Positions 1-7,184 of a stretch of 29,328 nt of DNA are shown one piece after another. This DNA is from Dehalococcoidia bacterium UBA6495 (GTDB lineage Bacteria > Chloroflexota > Dehalococcoidia > Lucifugimonadales > UBA826), in assembly GCA_002435305.1 (NCBI GenBank), contig DJMH01000040.1, positions 1-29,328 on the forward strand, in the 5' to 3' direction. The notes beneath the pieces are model-generated. The model was not told the origin of the DNA. It did no database searches and worked only from the letters and a program-made list of their open reading frames with translations. Numbering within the stretch: position 1 is the first letter of the stretch; each line of letters begins with the position of its first letter. The position numbers were made by a program, and so were the translations under genes.

Positions 1-2
1 AT

Positions 3-371
3 ACAAACCTTAACCTGAAAGTTGTTCATTGCTCCAATACCAACTGTACCGCAGCAACGATAACAGCTATCGATACAGTGGGAGATGTCGGCCTAAACAC
101 ATCTATTACGATAGGCTCTGATGGGTTGGGCCTTATATCTTATTACGACGAGACAAACGGTGATCTGAAAGTTGCTCACTGCTCTAATACCAACTGCACC
201 GCTGCCACAACAATAGCTATCGATACAGGAGGGAATGTTGGGGACTTTTCACAAATTACGATAGGAACCGATGGTTTGGGCCTTATATCCTACTTAGATA
301 TGACAAACCTTGAGCTAAAGGTCGCCCACTGTGCCAATCAGTTCTGCTCCCCGTATTCAAGGAGACGGTGA
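3..371 (+). CDS. C-terminal part of a 50-residue-repeat protein (5' end outside window)
   Basis: The reading frame is open from the left edge to the TGA at 369-371, so the true start lies upstream; a GTG at 78 is only an internal codon. The product is built from a 50-residue unit: part of one copy (codons at 3-104), one full copy (105-254) and a last, shortened copy (255-371). Each copy has the pattern ITIGxDGLGLISY, then LKVAHC, then C-T-A-A, then AID and a VG turn. The unit recurs every 150 bp and its DNA copies are nearly the same. The paired Cys residues and short beta-strand-like stretches suggest a secreted or surface repeat protein, but the N-terminus is missing, so no signal peptide can be checked. 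The chain ends in a basic RRR tail. I know similar repeats from many environmental bacterial proteins of unknown function; no function is assigned. Confidence 0.75.
   Translation, partial: TNLNLKVVHCSNTNCTAATITAIDTVGDVGLNTSITIGSDGLGLISYYDETNGDLKVAHCSNTNCTAATTIAIDTGGNVGDFSQITIGTDGLGLISYLDMTNLELKVAHCANQFCSPYSRRR
3..371 (+). repeat. 150-bp tandem coding repeat (about 2.4 copies)
   Basis: The same 150-bp period is seen at 3-104 (partial), 105-254 and 255-371 (partial). Matching landmarks are ATTACGATAGG at 105 and 255, exactly 150 bp apart, and GCTCCAATACCAACTG versus GCTCTAATACCAACTG in neighbouring copies. Copies stay in frame and differ mostly by single bases. More copies probably lie to the left of the window. 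Confidence 0.85.
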
Positions 372-459
372 TAGAAAAATTCAATATACTGATTCATCGA
401 ATTAGTCTTCATACTATCTCTTTAATAAATATGGCTTAAACCTACAGAAGGAAGGTCCA

Positions 460-885
460 GTGACAATAGAAATCACATCCGAAATGAAGGAACTCATCGA
501 CAACGCTTTGTCCGACAAATACCCCTGCATAGTTGGCACTGCTTCTTCAGATGGTCTCCCCAACGTATCCTACAAGGGGAGTGTAATGGTATTTTCAGAA
601 ACTGAGCTGGCCTTTTGGGAACGAACCCGAAAAGGTGGCTTTGCCCAATTAACCGATAACCCAAATATAGTCGTTATGTATCGAAATACTGAGCTAAGAA
701 AATCCTGGAGATTTTATGGGGAAGTGACTATATACGACTCGGGAGAAATAAAGGACCAGGTGCTGGAAAAAACCGTTCAGCCTGAACTTGATCGAGACCC
801 AGATAGATTGGGAGTTGCAGTCATAATAAAGGTGACCAAAATCACCACGCTCGGAGGAGAAATAGTCCAGGAAGTATCCGGATAG
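460..885 (+). CDS. Pyridoxamine 5'-phosphate oxidase-like flavin split-barrel protein
   Basis: This 141-residue protein begins with GTG at 460, preceded by GAAGG at a suitable distance. It matches the pattern of small PNPOx-like FMN-binding split-barrel proteins: a helix (residues 5-18), then CIVGTASSDGLPNVSYKGSV, where the S-D-G-x-P-N turn is typical, then a strand with F-W-x-R-T-R-K, then N-P-N-I-V-V-M-Y and a W-R-F-Y-G strand. Length and order fit the one-domain family. Such proteins are cytosolic and often use FMN or F420, but the cofactor cannot be decided here, and they cannot be called true pyridoxine biosynthesis enzymes. It stands alone between the repeat protein and a tRNA. Family assignment is solid; the reaction is unknown. 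Confidence 0.8.
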   Translation: MTIEITSEMKELIDNALSDKYPCIVGTASSDGLPNVSYKGSVMVFSETELAFWERTRKGGFAQLTDNPNIVVMYRNTELRKSWRFYGEVTIYDSGEIKDQVLEKTVQPELDRDPDRLGVAVIIKVTKITTLGGEIVQEVSG

Positions 886-927
886 TCCTGAAAAGTTTCA
901 TCAAACTGGCTTCTGGAACCGGTATTT

Positions 928-957
928 TTAACCAACTGGCCCCCTATTTGGTACAAT
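928..957 (+). promoter_or_regulatory. Candidate promoter for tRNA-Arg and the downstream propeller gene
   Basis: A TACAAT -10-like box lies at 952-957. TTAACC at 928-933 matches 4 of 6 positions of a -35 box, with an 18-nt spacer. Transcription would start about 15-20 nt before the tRNA. Read by eye only. Confidence 0.35.
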
Positions 958-980
958 TCGGCTCCTACAAATCATACCGT

Positions 981-1056
981 GCGCCTGTAGCTCAGCGGAT
1001 AGAGCACTGGTCTTCGGAACCAGGTGTCGGGGGTTCGAATCCCTCCAGGCGTACCA
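981..1056 (+). tRNA. tRNA-Arg (anticodon TCG)
   Basis: A full cloverleaf can be drawn. The acceptor stem pairs 981-987 with 1046-1052. The D arm carries the usual TAGCTCAG start. The anticodon stem is CTGGT/ACCAG around loop CTTCGGA with anticodon TCG at 1014-1016. The T arm has loop TTCGAAT at 1034-1040 closed by a 5-bp stem. The discriminator is A1053 and the CCA end (1054-1056) is encoded in the DNA. The first acceptor pair is G-T rather than the usual G-C. It reads CGA codons, and CGN codons by wobble. Confidence 0.97.
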
Positions 1057-1072
1057 GCTAAAGGAGATCTTC

Positions 1073-2056
1073 ATGGTCACGTTCGGCAGTGGTGATTACA
1101 AGTACGAAGTTATTGAAAATTTCTTCAAAAGACCAAAGGGATGGCCGTTTGTCGAAGTTGCTGACGTAGCCGTTGATAAAAATGACAACGTATACGTCTT
1201 CAATAGGGGTCCTTACGCTGCCATAATGATCTTTGATAAATCAGGAAACTACACGGGCGGTTGGGGCAAAATAGGCTTCGATTTCATAGTCCCACATGGA
1301 GTGAGTATCGGGCCTGATGGCTCAGTTTATACAAGTGATACCGGCGACCATACCGTGAGAAAATGGACGAAAGGCGGCCAGCTACTGATGACCCTGGGAA
1401 GGCCTTTGATCAATGCCCCTGAACAAAGTGGTATCCCATTTAATAGGCCCACTCATTTCACAGTCTCATCAAGCGGTGACCTTTACGCGTCAGATGGCTA
1501 TGGAAATTCTCATATTCACTGTTTCGACTCGAACGGAAACCTGAAATTCTCATGGGGAGGACACGGGAGTGGCCCCGGCGAATTCGACACTATCCACAGT
1601 GTTTACGTAGACATCGAAGATAATGACAAAATTTATGCTACTGATAGGTACAACAACCGAATACAATATTTCTCTAAAAAGGGTGAGTTTCTAGGGGAAT
1701 GGACCAACGTCAATTTGCCAAATGATGTTAGAAAAGGCCCGGACGGTAATTTCTACGTGGCAGAACTCGATCACCGCGTAAGCATATTGGACAGTTCCGG
1801 CAACCTACTCGCCAGATGGGGAGACGTGGATGCAAATGTAGATGACTCCGAGACAGGGTCTGGCTTGTCCAATTCTCCAAGTAGAAACCCCATGATTGTG
1901 GGTAAAGTAAAACACGAACCCGGTGCCGGTTTATTTGGTGCACCTCATGGTATCGCAGTCGACTCAGAAGGCAGTTTCTACGTATCAGAGGTCAGTGAAA
2001 CCTTTCTAGGAATAGACAGGGGTGATCGCTGCGTTCAAAAATTTGTAAGGGTTTAG
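1073..2056 (+). CDS. NHL beta-propeller related to peptidyl-alpha-hydroxyglycine amidating lyase (PAL)
   Basis: A 327-residue protein with ATG at 1073 and AGGAG six bases upstream. Six NHL-type blades can be followed through strands of the form V-A-V-D-x-x-x-N-V-Y-V. By eye it lines up with the PAL domain of animal peptide-amidating enzyme: F-N-R-G gives Arg45 (catalytic Arg position), V-P-H-G gives His75, D-G-Y-G-N-S gives Tyr143, T-I-H-S gives His175, and A-P-H-G gives His292. These match the Arg, Tyr and three metal-binding His of PAL. PAL cleaves peptidyl-alpha-hydroxyglycine to a peptide amide and glyoxylate, but no copper monooxygenase partner is visible, so the substrate here is open. 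No signal peptide is seen. The gene starts 16 nt after tRNA-Arg and is probably co-transcribed with it. Fold is confident, reaction uncertain. Confidence 0.8.
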   Translation: MVTFGSGDYKYEVIENFFKRPKGWPFVEVADVAVDKNDNVYVFNRGPYAAIMIFDKSGNYTGGWGKIGFDFIVPHGVSIGPDGSVYTSDTGDHTVRKWTKGGQLLMTLGRPLINAPEQSGIPFNRPTHFTVSSSGDLYASDGYGNSHIHCFDSNGNLKFSWGGHGSGPGEFDTIHSVYVDIEDNDKIYATDRYNNRIQYFSKKGEFLGEWTNVNLPNDVRKGPDGNFYVAELDHRVSILDSSGNLLARWGDVDANVDDSETGSGLSNSPSRNPMIVGKVKHEPGAGLFGAPHGIAVDSEGSFYVSEVSETFLGIDRGDRCVQKFVRV

Positions 2057-2256
2057 GCCCATAAACTTATGCTTAATCCCTAATTCCCGCTCCTAACCGA
2101 CCCAAATTCCTACGCTATCCAGTTAATTGCCCTTAACTGATGCAGATGCATATTTAAATAGGTTATAAAATCGACTTATGAATAAGGTGCGGGTACTTGA
2201 ATCTACATACCTATTTTGCTTAAAAGTACTATCTAGACTAGTACCTGTTTTAGTAG

Positions 2257-2424
2257 AGAAAAGAGCACCCAAAGGTTGGCATCGAGGCGTGCGTGAAAAT
2301 AGTGGAGGGTGTTAAAAATCTCACCGGTGTAGCCGGGTTCCACATAATGGCCTACGACTGGGAATCATCAGTATCTGAGATTGTCAAGGCAACGGGTCTT
2401 ACGAAAACTGGGCGAAATAACTAA
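2257..2424 (+). pseudogene. 3' remnant of a methylenetetrahydrofolate reductase-like gene
   Basis: Between the propeller gene and the monooxygenase gene, a + strand frame runs from just after a TAG (2254-2256) to TAA at 2422-2424. Its 55 codons include G-I-E-A-C-V-K-I-V-E, then G-V-A-G-F-H-I-M-A-Y, then V-S-E-I-V-K-A-T-G-L. This order matches what I know of the extreme C-terminus of MetF-type methylenetetrahydrofolate reductases (GI-C-V-I, GVAGVHIMA, EIVE-GL). The remaining roughly 250 residues are absent, and no ribosome site precedes it, so it is most likely a decayed gene end. The stretch before it (2057-2256) is AT-rich, and I see no gene, terminator or repeat in it. A short living ORF cannot be fully excluded. 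Confidence 0.6.
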
Positions 2425-2444
2425 CCGAATTTTATAACGTCTAC

Positions 2445-3812
2445 TTACGTGGATACCGTGTCATAATTTGTCTTCCACGAGCCGATAGCCGCTCTATCCA
2501 GGCCAAGATGATCCCTCAAGGTGCTGCCGCTATAATCTTTCCTGAAAACCCCTCTTTTCTGCAGTTCTGGAACTACAAATTTGACAAAGTCTTCGAATGC
2601 TCCCGGTTGGTGTGTAGGTCCCACCACAAACCCGTCACAGGCTGGAGAATGGAACCATTCTTCCATTTCATCGGCAATATCTTTGGGGCCACCAACCATG
2701 GTGTGGCCATCGCTGAGCAAACCTCTCCTGGTTATCCTCATAAAATCCTTGGGCGTCGGGTTTTTAACTCCCGATGATACGACCCGGTCTCTCATGGCCT
2801 GCATCCCTTGGAGGCCATCCAATTCCTCTTCAGTAAAACCTTCATCCATACCTTTGGTAGAAAAATCGAAATTGAGAGCCTCAGACAGCAATAACAGTTG
2901 ATCCATATCGTTGGAAAGCAACTCATAGGCGGCTTTCTTGTCCTCGGCCTCCGATTTTGTTGCAGCCGCTATGGGATACATCAGAGATGCAATTTTCATA
3001 TGATCTGGGTTACGTCCAGCCGCTTCAGCCGCTTTTTTTGCTGCTGCATATTCAAGCTTACCAACCTCCATATTCCGATACCCCGCAAATATCAATTCCC
3101 CCCACCGTGCAGCAAATCGTTTGCCCCGAGTACTACCGCCTGCCTGTATGACCACGGGGCGTCCTTGAGGGGTTCTCGGAACTGTGAAAGGGCCACGTGA
3201 ACTCAGGTATTTGCCCTTGAAGTCTATCTTGCGAACCTTATCCGGGTGGGCGTAAAAATTATTTTCTTTATCTACAACTATCGCATCATCATCCCAGGAG
3301 TCCCAGTGTCCCAAAACAGCCTCTAAAAATTCATCTGCCCTGTCATACCGAGTATCGTGTTCAGTAAGATATTCATGACCCATATTGCGCGCTTCATTAT
3401 CGTTGACCGAAGTTACAACATTCCATGCAGCACGACCTTTAGTCATTAAATCAAGAGTCTGAAACAGCCGAGCTACGTGGAAAGGTTCGTAATAGGTGGT
3501 GGAGTAAGTTGCTCCCAGGCCTAAATGCTTAGTAACAGCAGCCATGCTCATCAGGCAGGTAACTGCGTCAAGCTTAGTACATCGAATACCATTTTTCACA
3601 GTTTCAGAATGGTCTCCTGCATACATGTCGGGCATAGCCAAACGATCATCAAAAAAACCTATGTCAAATTTTCCTTGTTCAAGAACACGGGCTATGTGTT
3701 GGTAGTATTCAGGGGAATAGGTATCGATTCTTGCGTCCGGATGGCGCCACGAAGAGGGTAATGTAGTGCAATTTTGAGCTTGCAAGAAAGCTACTAATTT
3801 CATTTGGCGCAT
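2445..3812 (-). CDS. LLM-class flavin-dependent monooxygenase, NtaA/SnaA/DszA type
   Basis: A 455-residue protein on the minus strand. Its ATG at 3812 follows an AGGAG about ten bases upstream; a second ATG at 3803 has no such site. The N-terminus has the bacterial-luciferase-like barrel start (K-L-V-A-F-L-Q), then F-D-I-G-F-F-D-D, L-G-L-G-A-T-Y-S-T-T-Y, W-N-V-V-T-S at 130-135 followed by E-A-R-N, and V-I-Q-A-G-G-S-T-R-G at 221-230. These are flavin and substrate loop motifs of the nitrilotriacetate/dibenzothiophene-sulfone/pristinamycin monooxygenase family. The length is normal. Such enzymes use reduced FMN, normally from a separate reductase; none lies in this window. It is the last gene of a minus-strand run (racemase, MFS, CoA-transferase, propeller), which suggests a role in catabolism. 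The substrate cannot be told. Confidence 0.92.
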   Translation of the reverse strand: MRQMKLVAFLQAQNCTTLPSSWRHPDARIDTYSPEYYQHIARVLEQGKFDIGFFDDRLAMPDMYAGDHSETVKNGIRCTKLDAVTCLMSMAAVTKHLGLGATYSTTYYEPFHVARLFQTLDLMTKGRAAWNVVTSVNDNEARNMGHEYLTEHDTRYDRADEFLEAVLGHWDSWDDDAIVVDKENNFYAHPDKVRKIDFKGKYLSSRGPFTVPRTPQGRPVVIQAGGSTRGKRFAARWGELIFAGYRNMEVGKLEYAAAKKAAEAAGRNPDHMKIASLMYPIAAATKSEAEDKKAAYELLSNDMDQLLLLSEALNFDFSTKGMDEGFTEEELDGLQGMQAMRDRVVSSGVKNPTPKDFMRITRRGLLSDGHTMVGGPKDIADEMEEWFHSPACDGFVVGPTHQPGAFEDFVKFVVPELQKRGVFRKDYSGSTLRDHLGLDRAAIGSWKTNYDTVST

Positions 3813-3906
3813 AACACTATTACTCCTAAATCATTTTCACCCTTCTGGATCAATCCCAAACTCTCTGAATTATATCCAAACCTGAGGTATCAAGTTAGCA
3901 CAGCAA

Positions 3907-4602
3907 TTATTGGTAGCTTATCACCCCTATCTCTGGATAACCCCGCATTCCCTGGGCCATAGGAAAATCTGCATCCGAATACCACAACTGCCCTTCTCTA
4001 ATAGTCAGTCCATGGGGGTCTGGACCATCAGTGGGAAGCTTAAGTTCTTCCATCTTTTCCCCTGTCTTCTTATGAAATTTGACTACCAATTTCTCTGCCC
4101 TATCAGAGCACCATATACCTTCACCATCCAAAGCTAACCCATGCAGGACATTGAGGTCACAGGAAAATTTCCGAATAATCTCAAATGAAGTGCCGTCAAT
4201 CAGGACCAGAGACTTTGGATTGAAGGCTGTTATCCAAATATTGCCATCCTCCCATTCAAGTCCATGGATTCCACCACCATCTGGCGTGTTAAACAAGTCC
4301 ACAGTTTCACCACTTACCAGATCTATTTTTCTTACCTTTGATATGTGGTTATCGGTCGGCCTTGGCGGTCGTGCACTAGCTGTACCGTTGCAGGCGGTCC
4401 AGATGAATCCTCCACCGACAGCAATTCCGGATCCGTTCTCTGTTTCAGTGTTAATAATTCGAATTACCTCTCCGTTATCACCTAGAACGTAGATATCATC
4501 GGTCAGCTGATCCATGACAAACAACTCATTTTCAAACCATTGCAATCCATTGGGCATCCGAACCGGTGTCTTAAATAGCACTTTAACATTAGCCTTCATC
4601 AT
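3907..4602 (-). CDS. Small beta-propeller protein (Vgb/SMP-30-like)
   Basis: A 231-residue protein. The ATG at 4602 is followed at once by a second ATG, and AAGGGGAAG lies upstream. It is made of repeated short blades ending in G-x-I-W or L-W-x-S-D: N-G-L-Q-W near residue 18, G-I-H-G-L-E-W near 108, L-H-G-L-A-L near 150 and P-H-G-L-T-I near 200. The recurrent H-G-L strand starts recall virginiamycin B lyase and SMP-30/gluconolactonase-type propellers. The protein is shorter than a usual SMP-30 (about 290-300), and the classic SMP-30 metal-site Glu near the N-terminus is not clear. There is no signal peptide. It sits 39 nt downstream of the CoA-transferase and 94 nt before the monooxygenase, so it is probably in the same operon. 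It may be a lactonase or lyase, or a binding protein; the function is not assigned. Confidence 0.7.
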   Translation of the reverse strand: MMKANVKVLFKTPVRMPNGLQWFENELFVMDQLTDDIYVLGDNGEVIRIINTETENGSGIAVGGGFIWTACNGTASARPPRPTDNHISKVRKIDLVSGETVDLFNTPDGGGIHGLEWEDGNIWITAFNPKSLVLIDGTSFEIIRKFSCDLNVLHGLALDGEGIWCSDRAEKLVVKFHKKTGEKMEELKLPTDGPDPHGLTIREGQLWYSDADFPMAQGMRGYPEIGVISYQ

Positions 4603-4641
4603 CGACTTCCCCTTCTACACTTGTCTCGCAATCATTGAAAA

Positions 4642-7029
4642 TCACGATATCACTTTTTTTTGAAGAAGCTGGCCCATATCATTCTCAGACATTGCTAGCA
4701 GATTGGAAAAAATTTCTTCGTTATGCTCTCCTAGATATGGCACGCCCCTCGTGATACGGCCAGGTGTATCAGAGAATTTGATCGCTATTCCAGGGTGTTC
4801 CACCGGCCCCCATTCTGAATGGTCTACGCTCACAATAAAGTCTCGTTCCCTGAGATGTGGATCGTTATATAGTTGCTCTCCGGTCTGAACTACCCCAGCA
4901 GGAATTAGATGTTGTTGAAGCAGATTCATCAAATCATGTGATTTAAAATTGTCCGTCCATTGGCTTATATAATTGTCCAACTCGTCATGATTTATAAGGC
5001 GATTTTCTCGTGACTGGAATTTTGGGTCTTTAGCCCACGCCGGTTTCCCCATTGATTTGACCAGATTCTTCCAGTCGTCCTCATCAGGACAAGAAATTGC
5101 GCACCATTCATCCTCTCCTTCACAGGGATAGCATCCGTTGGGGGCGCTCCAAGGATTCCTATTCCCTATCGGTTCCCACGATTTTCCATTTACAAAATAA
5201 TCCAGAAGGGCCACCCCCATTGAGCCTGCCATCGCCTCAACCTGGGCGATTTCCACATGTTGGCCAAACCGATATTGGTTCCTGTATTCCAAAGCAGCGA
5301 GAATAGCTGTGGTAGTGGCGCCTGCCGACACAAAATCAGGAAAATGCACATTTGAATGGTTTTCAATAGGGGAGTCGGGAAAACCCCATAGGTTTGATAA
5401 CCCTGCGTAAGACATTAAACTTTGCCCATAACCAACATGGTCAGCCTTGGGTCCTTCGGTACCATAACCAGGCATGCTAATCATCACAAGATCCGGTTTT
5501 ACCTTTTTCAAAGTTTCATAACCGAGCCCTCTGCGATCCAGTACGCCAGAGGCAAAATTTTCGACCACCACATCAGAAATCTGAACCAACTCTTTTATAA
5601 GTTCCACACCTTCAGACCCAGCGAAGTCCAAAGTTATGCTTTTTTTGCTCCTGTTAATTTCTAGAAATTGCGGTGAGGAGTTGGTGACTATTCGTCCAGT
5701 ATCCAAATGTTTATTGGTTTCAACCTTGATAATTTCCGCTCCAAGATCACCCAAATAGCGAGTCGCAAAAGGTCCCGACCAAACCCGGCTCAAATCCAAT
5801 ACCCTGATCCCTTGCAAGGGGAGAGTAAGATTACCGGTTCGACCATCATTTGCTTCCTTCAAATTCAGTCTGTCGGTTCTCGTTTTCCCAATCACACGTT
5901 CTTGATGCTCCCCTAAGCGAGGTGTTGGTCTCTCCGAAGCACTCGGTGTTAAACCAAAACGATATGGAGGGCCAGGGACTAAATGGGTTCCGATTTCCGG
6001 ATCAATAATTTCACGGAAATAATTCCTTTCCTTCAGTTGTGAACTCTGAGCTAGGTCCGAAATTTCGTTCACCCTGCTTACAGCCAAATGGCGGGAATAT
6101 GCTTGCTCCAAAAAATCTTCTACTGAAAATCCAGATATGAAATCCCTGACAAAAATATCAATAACTTCAGGTTGAGACCGCCGGAAATTCATGTCATTCC
6201 AAGTCGGGTCAGCTAGGGTCTCATTATCCATCCATCGCACCAACTCTTCCCAATGTCTGTTTTCAAGAACAGCCAACGATATATATCCATCTGAGCATGC
6301 GTAGTGTCCGTTCGGCGCAATAATTGGAGTGGACCCCATCCTTCGGGCGATGTCGCCGTCATATGTGTACCTGGTTATATTGAATAAAAGTTGGGCCGCG
6401 ATTTCATACATCGAAACGTCAATACATTGCCCTTTCCCGGTGAGGTTTCGATGGTTTATTGCAGCCAATACCCCTGTTGCGGTGTGAAACGATGTCAGTT
6501 GTGATATTTGTTCACAAGGCGCTGCGCAAGGAGGCTTCAATTCATCTCCCTGGCAATACATAACACCTCCCATTGCCTGAACAATCAACTCAACCCCGAT
6601 AAAGCCACTATAGGGACCAGTTTGGCCATAGGGGCTGATCGATGCCATCACAATTCCAGGGTTGTTCAAAGACAATTTCTCAAACCCAATCCCCATTTGA
6701 TTCATATAGCCAGGTCTAAAATTTTCAATGACTACGTCTACACTCTCTGATAGTTCAATAAATCTGTTGGCTCCCTCCACCGACTCAAGATCCAACATAA
6801 TGCTATATTTGTTCGCGTTGTAATTGGCAAAATATAAACTGAAATCAGGCCGGTTAACTCCCGATGCGAATGGCCCCATTTTTCTGCTTTTATCTCCACC
6901 AGGTGGCTCAATTTTTGTGACATCAGCTCCAAGATCTGCAAGAATCTTCCCACACAAATTTCCTTCTGGCCCTGTGAGATCGAGTACAGAAAGATGAGCA
7001 AGCGCAGAGGGTTCCTGGAAAGTGTCCAT
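4642..7029 (-). CDS. Fused tandem class III CoA-transferase (CaiB/BaiF family), two domains
   Basis: The best start is ATG at 7029, with AGGAGG seven bases upstream; a TTG one codon earlier is less likely. The 795-residue product holds two CaiB/BaiF copies, about residues 10-380 and 402-770. Each has the L-D-L-(T/S) start, L-G-A-(D/E)-(V/I)-x-K-(I/V)-E, V-V-(I/V)-E-N-F, and the Y-G-x-(T/E)-G-P loop. Class III enzymes move CoA between carboxylic acids through an enzyme-Asp thioester. Aligned on the (G/A)-(V/I)-L-A-A helix, the second domain keeps Asp565 while the first has Ser176 at that place, so only the C-terminal half looks classically catalytic. Normal family members are single domains of about 400 residues that intertwine as dimers; the fusion may be an internal pseudo-dimer. 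It lies between the MFS and propeller genes. Substrates are unknown. Confidence 0.92.
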   Translation of the reverse strand: MDTFQEPSALAHLSVLDLTGPEGNLCGKILADLGADVTKIEPPGGDKSRKMGPFASGVNRPDFSLYFANYNANKYSIMLDLESVEGANRFIELSESVDVVIENFRPGYMNQMGIGFEKLSLNNPGIVMASISPYGQTGPYSGFIGVELIVQAMGGVMYCQGDELKPPCAAPCEQISQLTSFHTATGVLAAINHRNLTGKGQCIDVSMYEIAAQLLFNITRYTYDGDIARRMGSTPIIAPNGHYACSDGYISLAVLENRHWEELVRWMDNETLADPTWNDMNFRRSQPEVIDIFVRDFISGFSVEDFLEQAYSRHLAVSRVNEISDLAQSSQLKERNYFREIIDPEIGTHLVPGPPYRFGLTPSASERPTPRLGEHQERVIGKTRTDRLNLKEANDGRTGNLTLPLQGIRVLDLSRVWSGPFATRYLGDLGAEIIKVETNKHLDTGRIVTNSSPQFLEINRSKKSITLDFAGSEGVELIKELVQISDVVVENFASGVLDRRGLGYETLKKVKPDLVMISMPGYGTEGPKADHVGYGQSLMSYAGLSNLWGFPDSPIENHSNVHFPDFVSAGATTTAILAALEYRNQYRFGQHVEIAQVEAMAGSMGVALLDYFVNGKSWEPIGNRNPWSAPNGCYPCEGEDEWCAISCPDEDDWKNLVKSMGKPAWAKDPKFQSRENRLINHDELDNYISQWTDNFKSHDLMNLLQQHLIPAGVVQTGEQLYNDPHLRERDFIVSVDHSEWGPVEHPGIAIKFSDTPGRITRGVPYLGEHNEEIFSNLLAMSENDMGQLLQKKVIS

Positions 7030-7184
7030 CAATAACCCTCCTTTCTAAACGCTAGTTGTAATAAATTTGCCATCAGATGACTGGTTTAATAATCCGAAAT
7101 AACCCCCCAAATTTCCTCCGATCCAAACATGAACCTCGCAATTTTCATAATCGCCCAGACCTTTGAATTTTCGACGATTATAGA

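Noticed and set aside
3..371. CRISPR or non-coding satellite repeat
   Set aside because: The period is 150 bp, copies are contiguous without spacers and an unbroken reading frame runs through them.
4079..4492. A 137-codon open frame on the plus strand
   Set aside because: Antisense of the small beta-propeller gene; the repeats of the real protein explain its openness.
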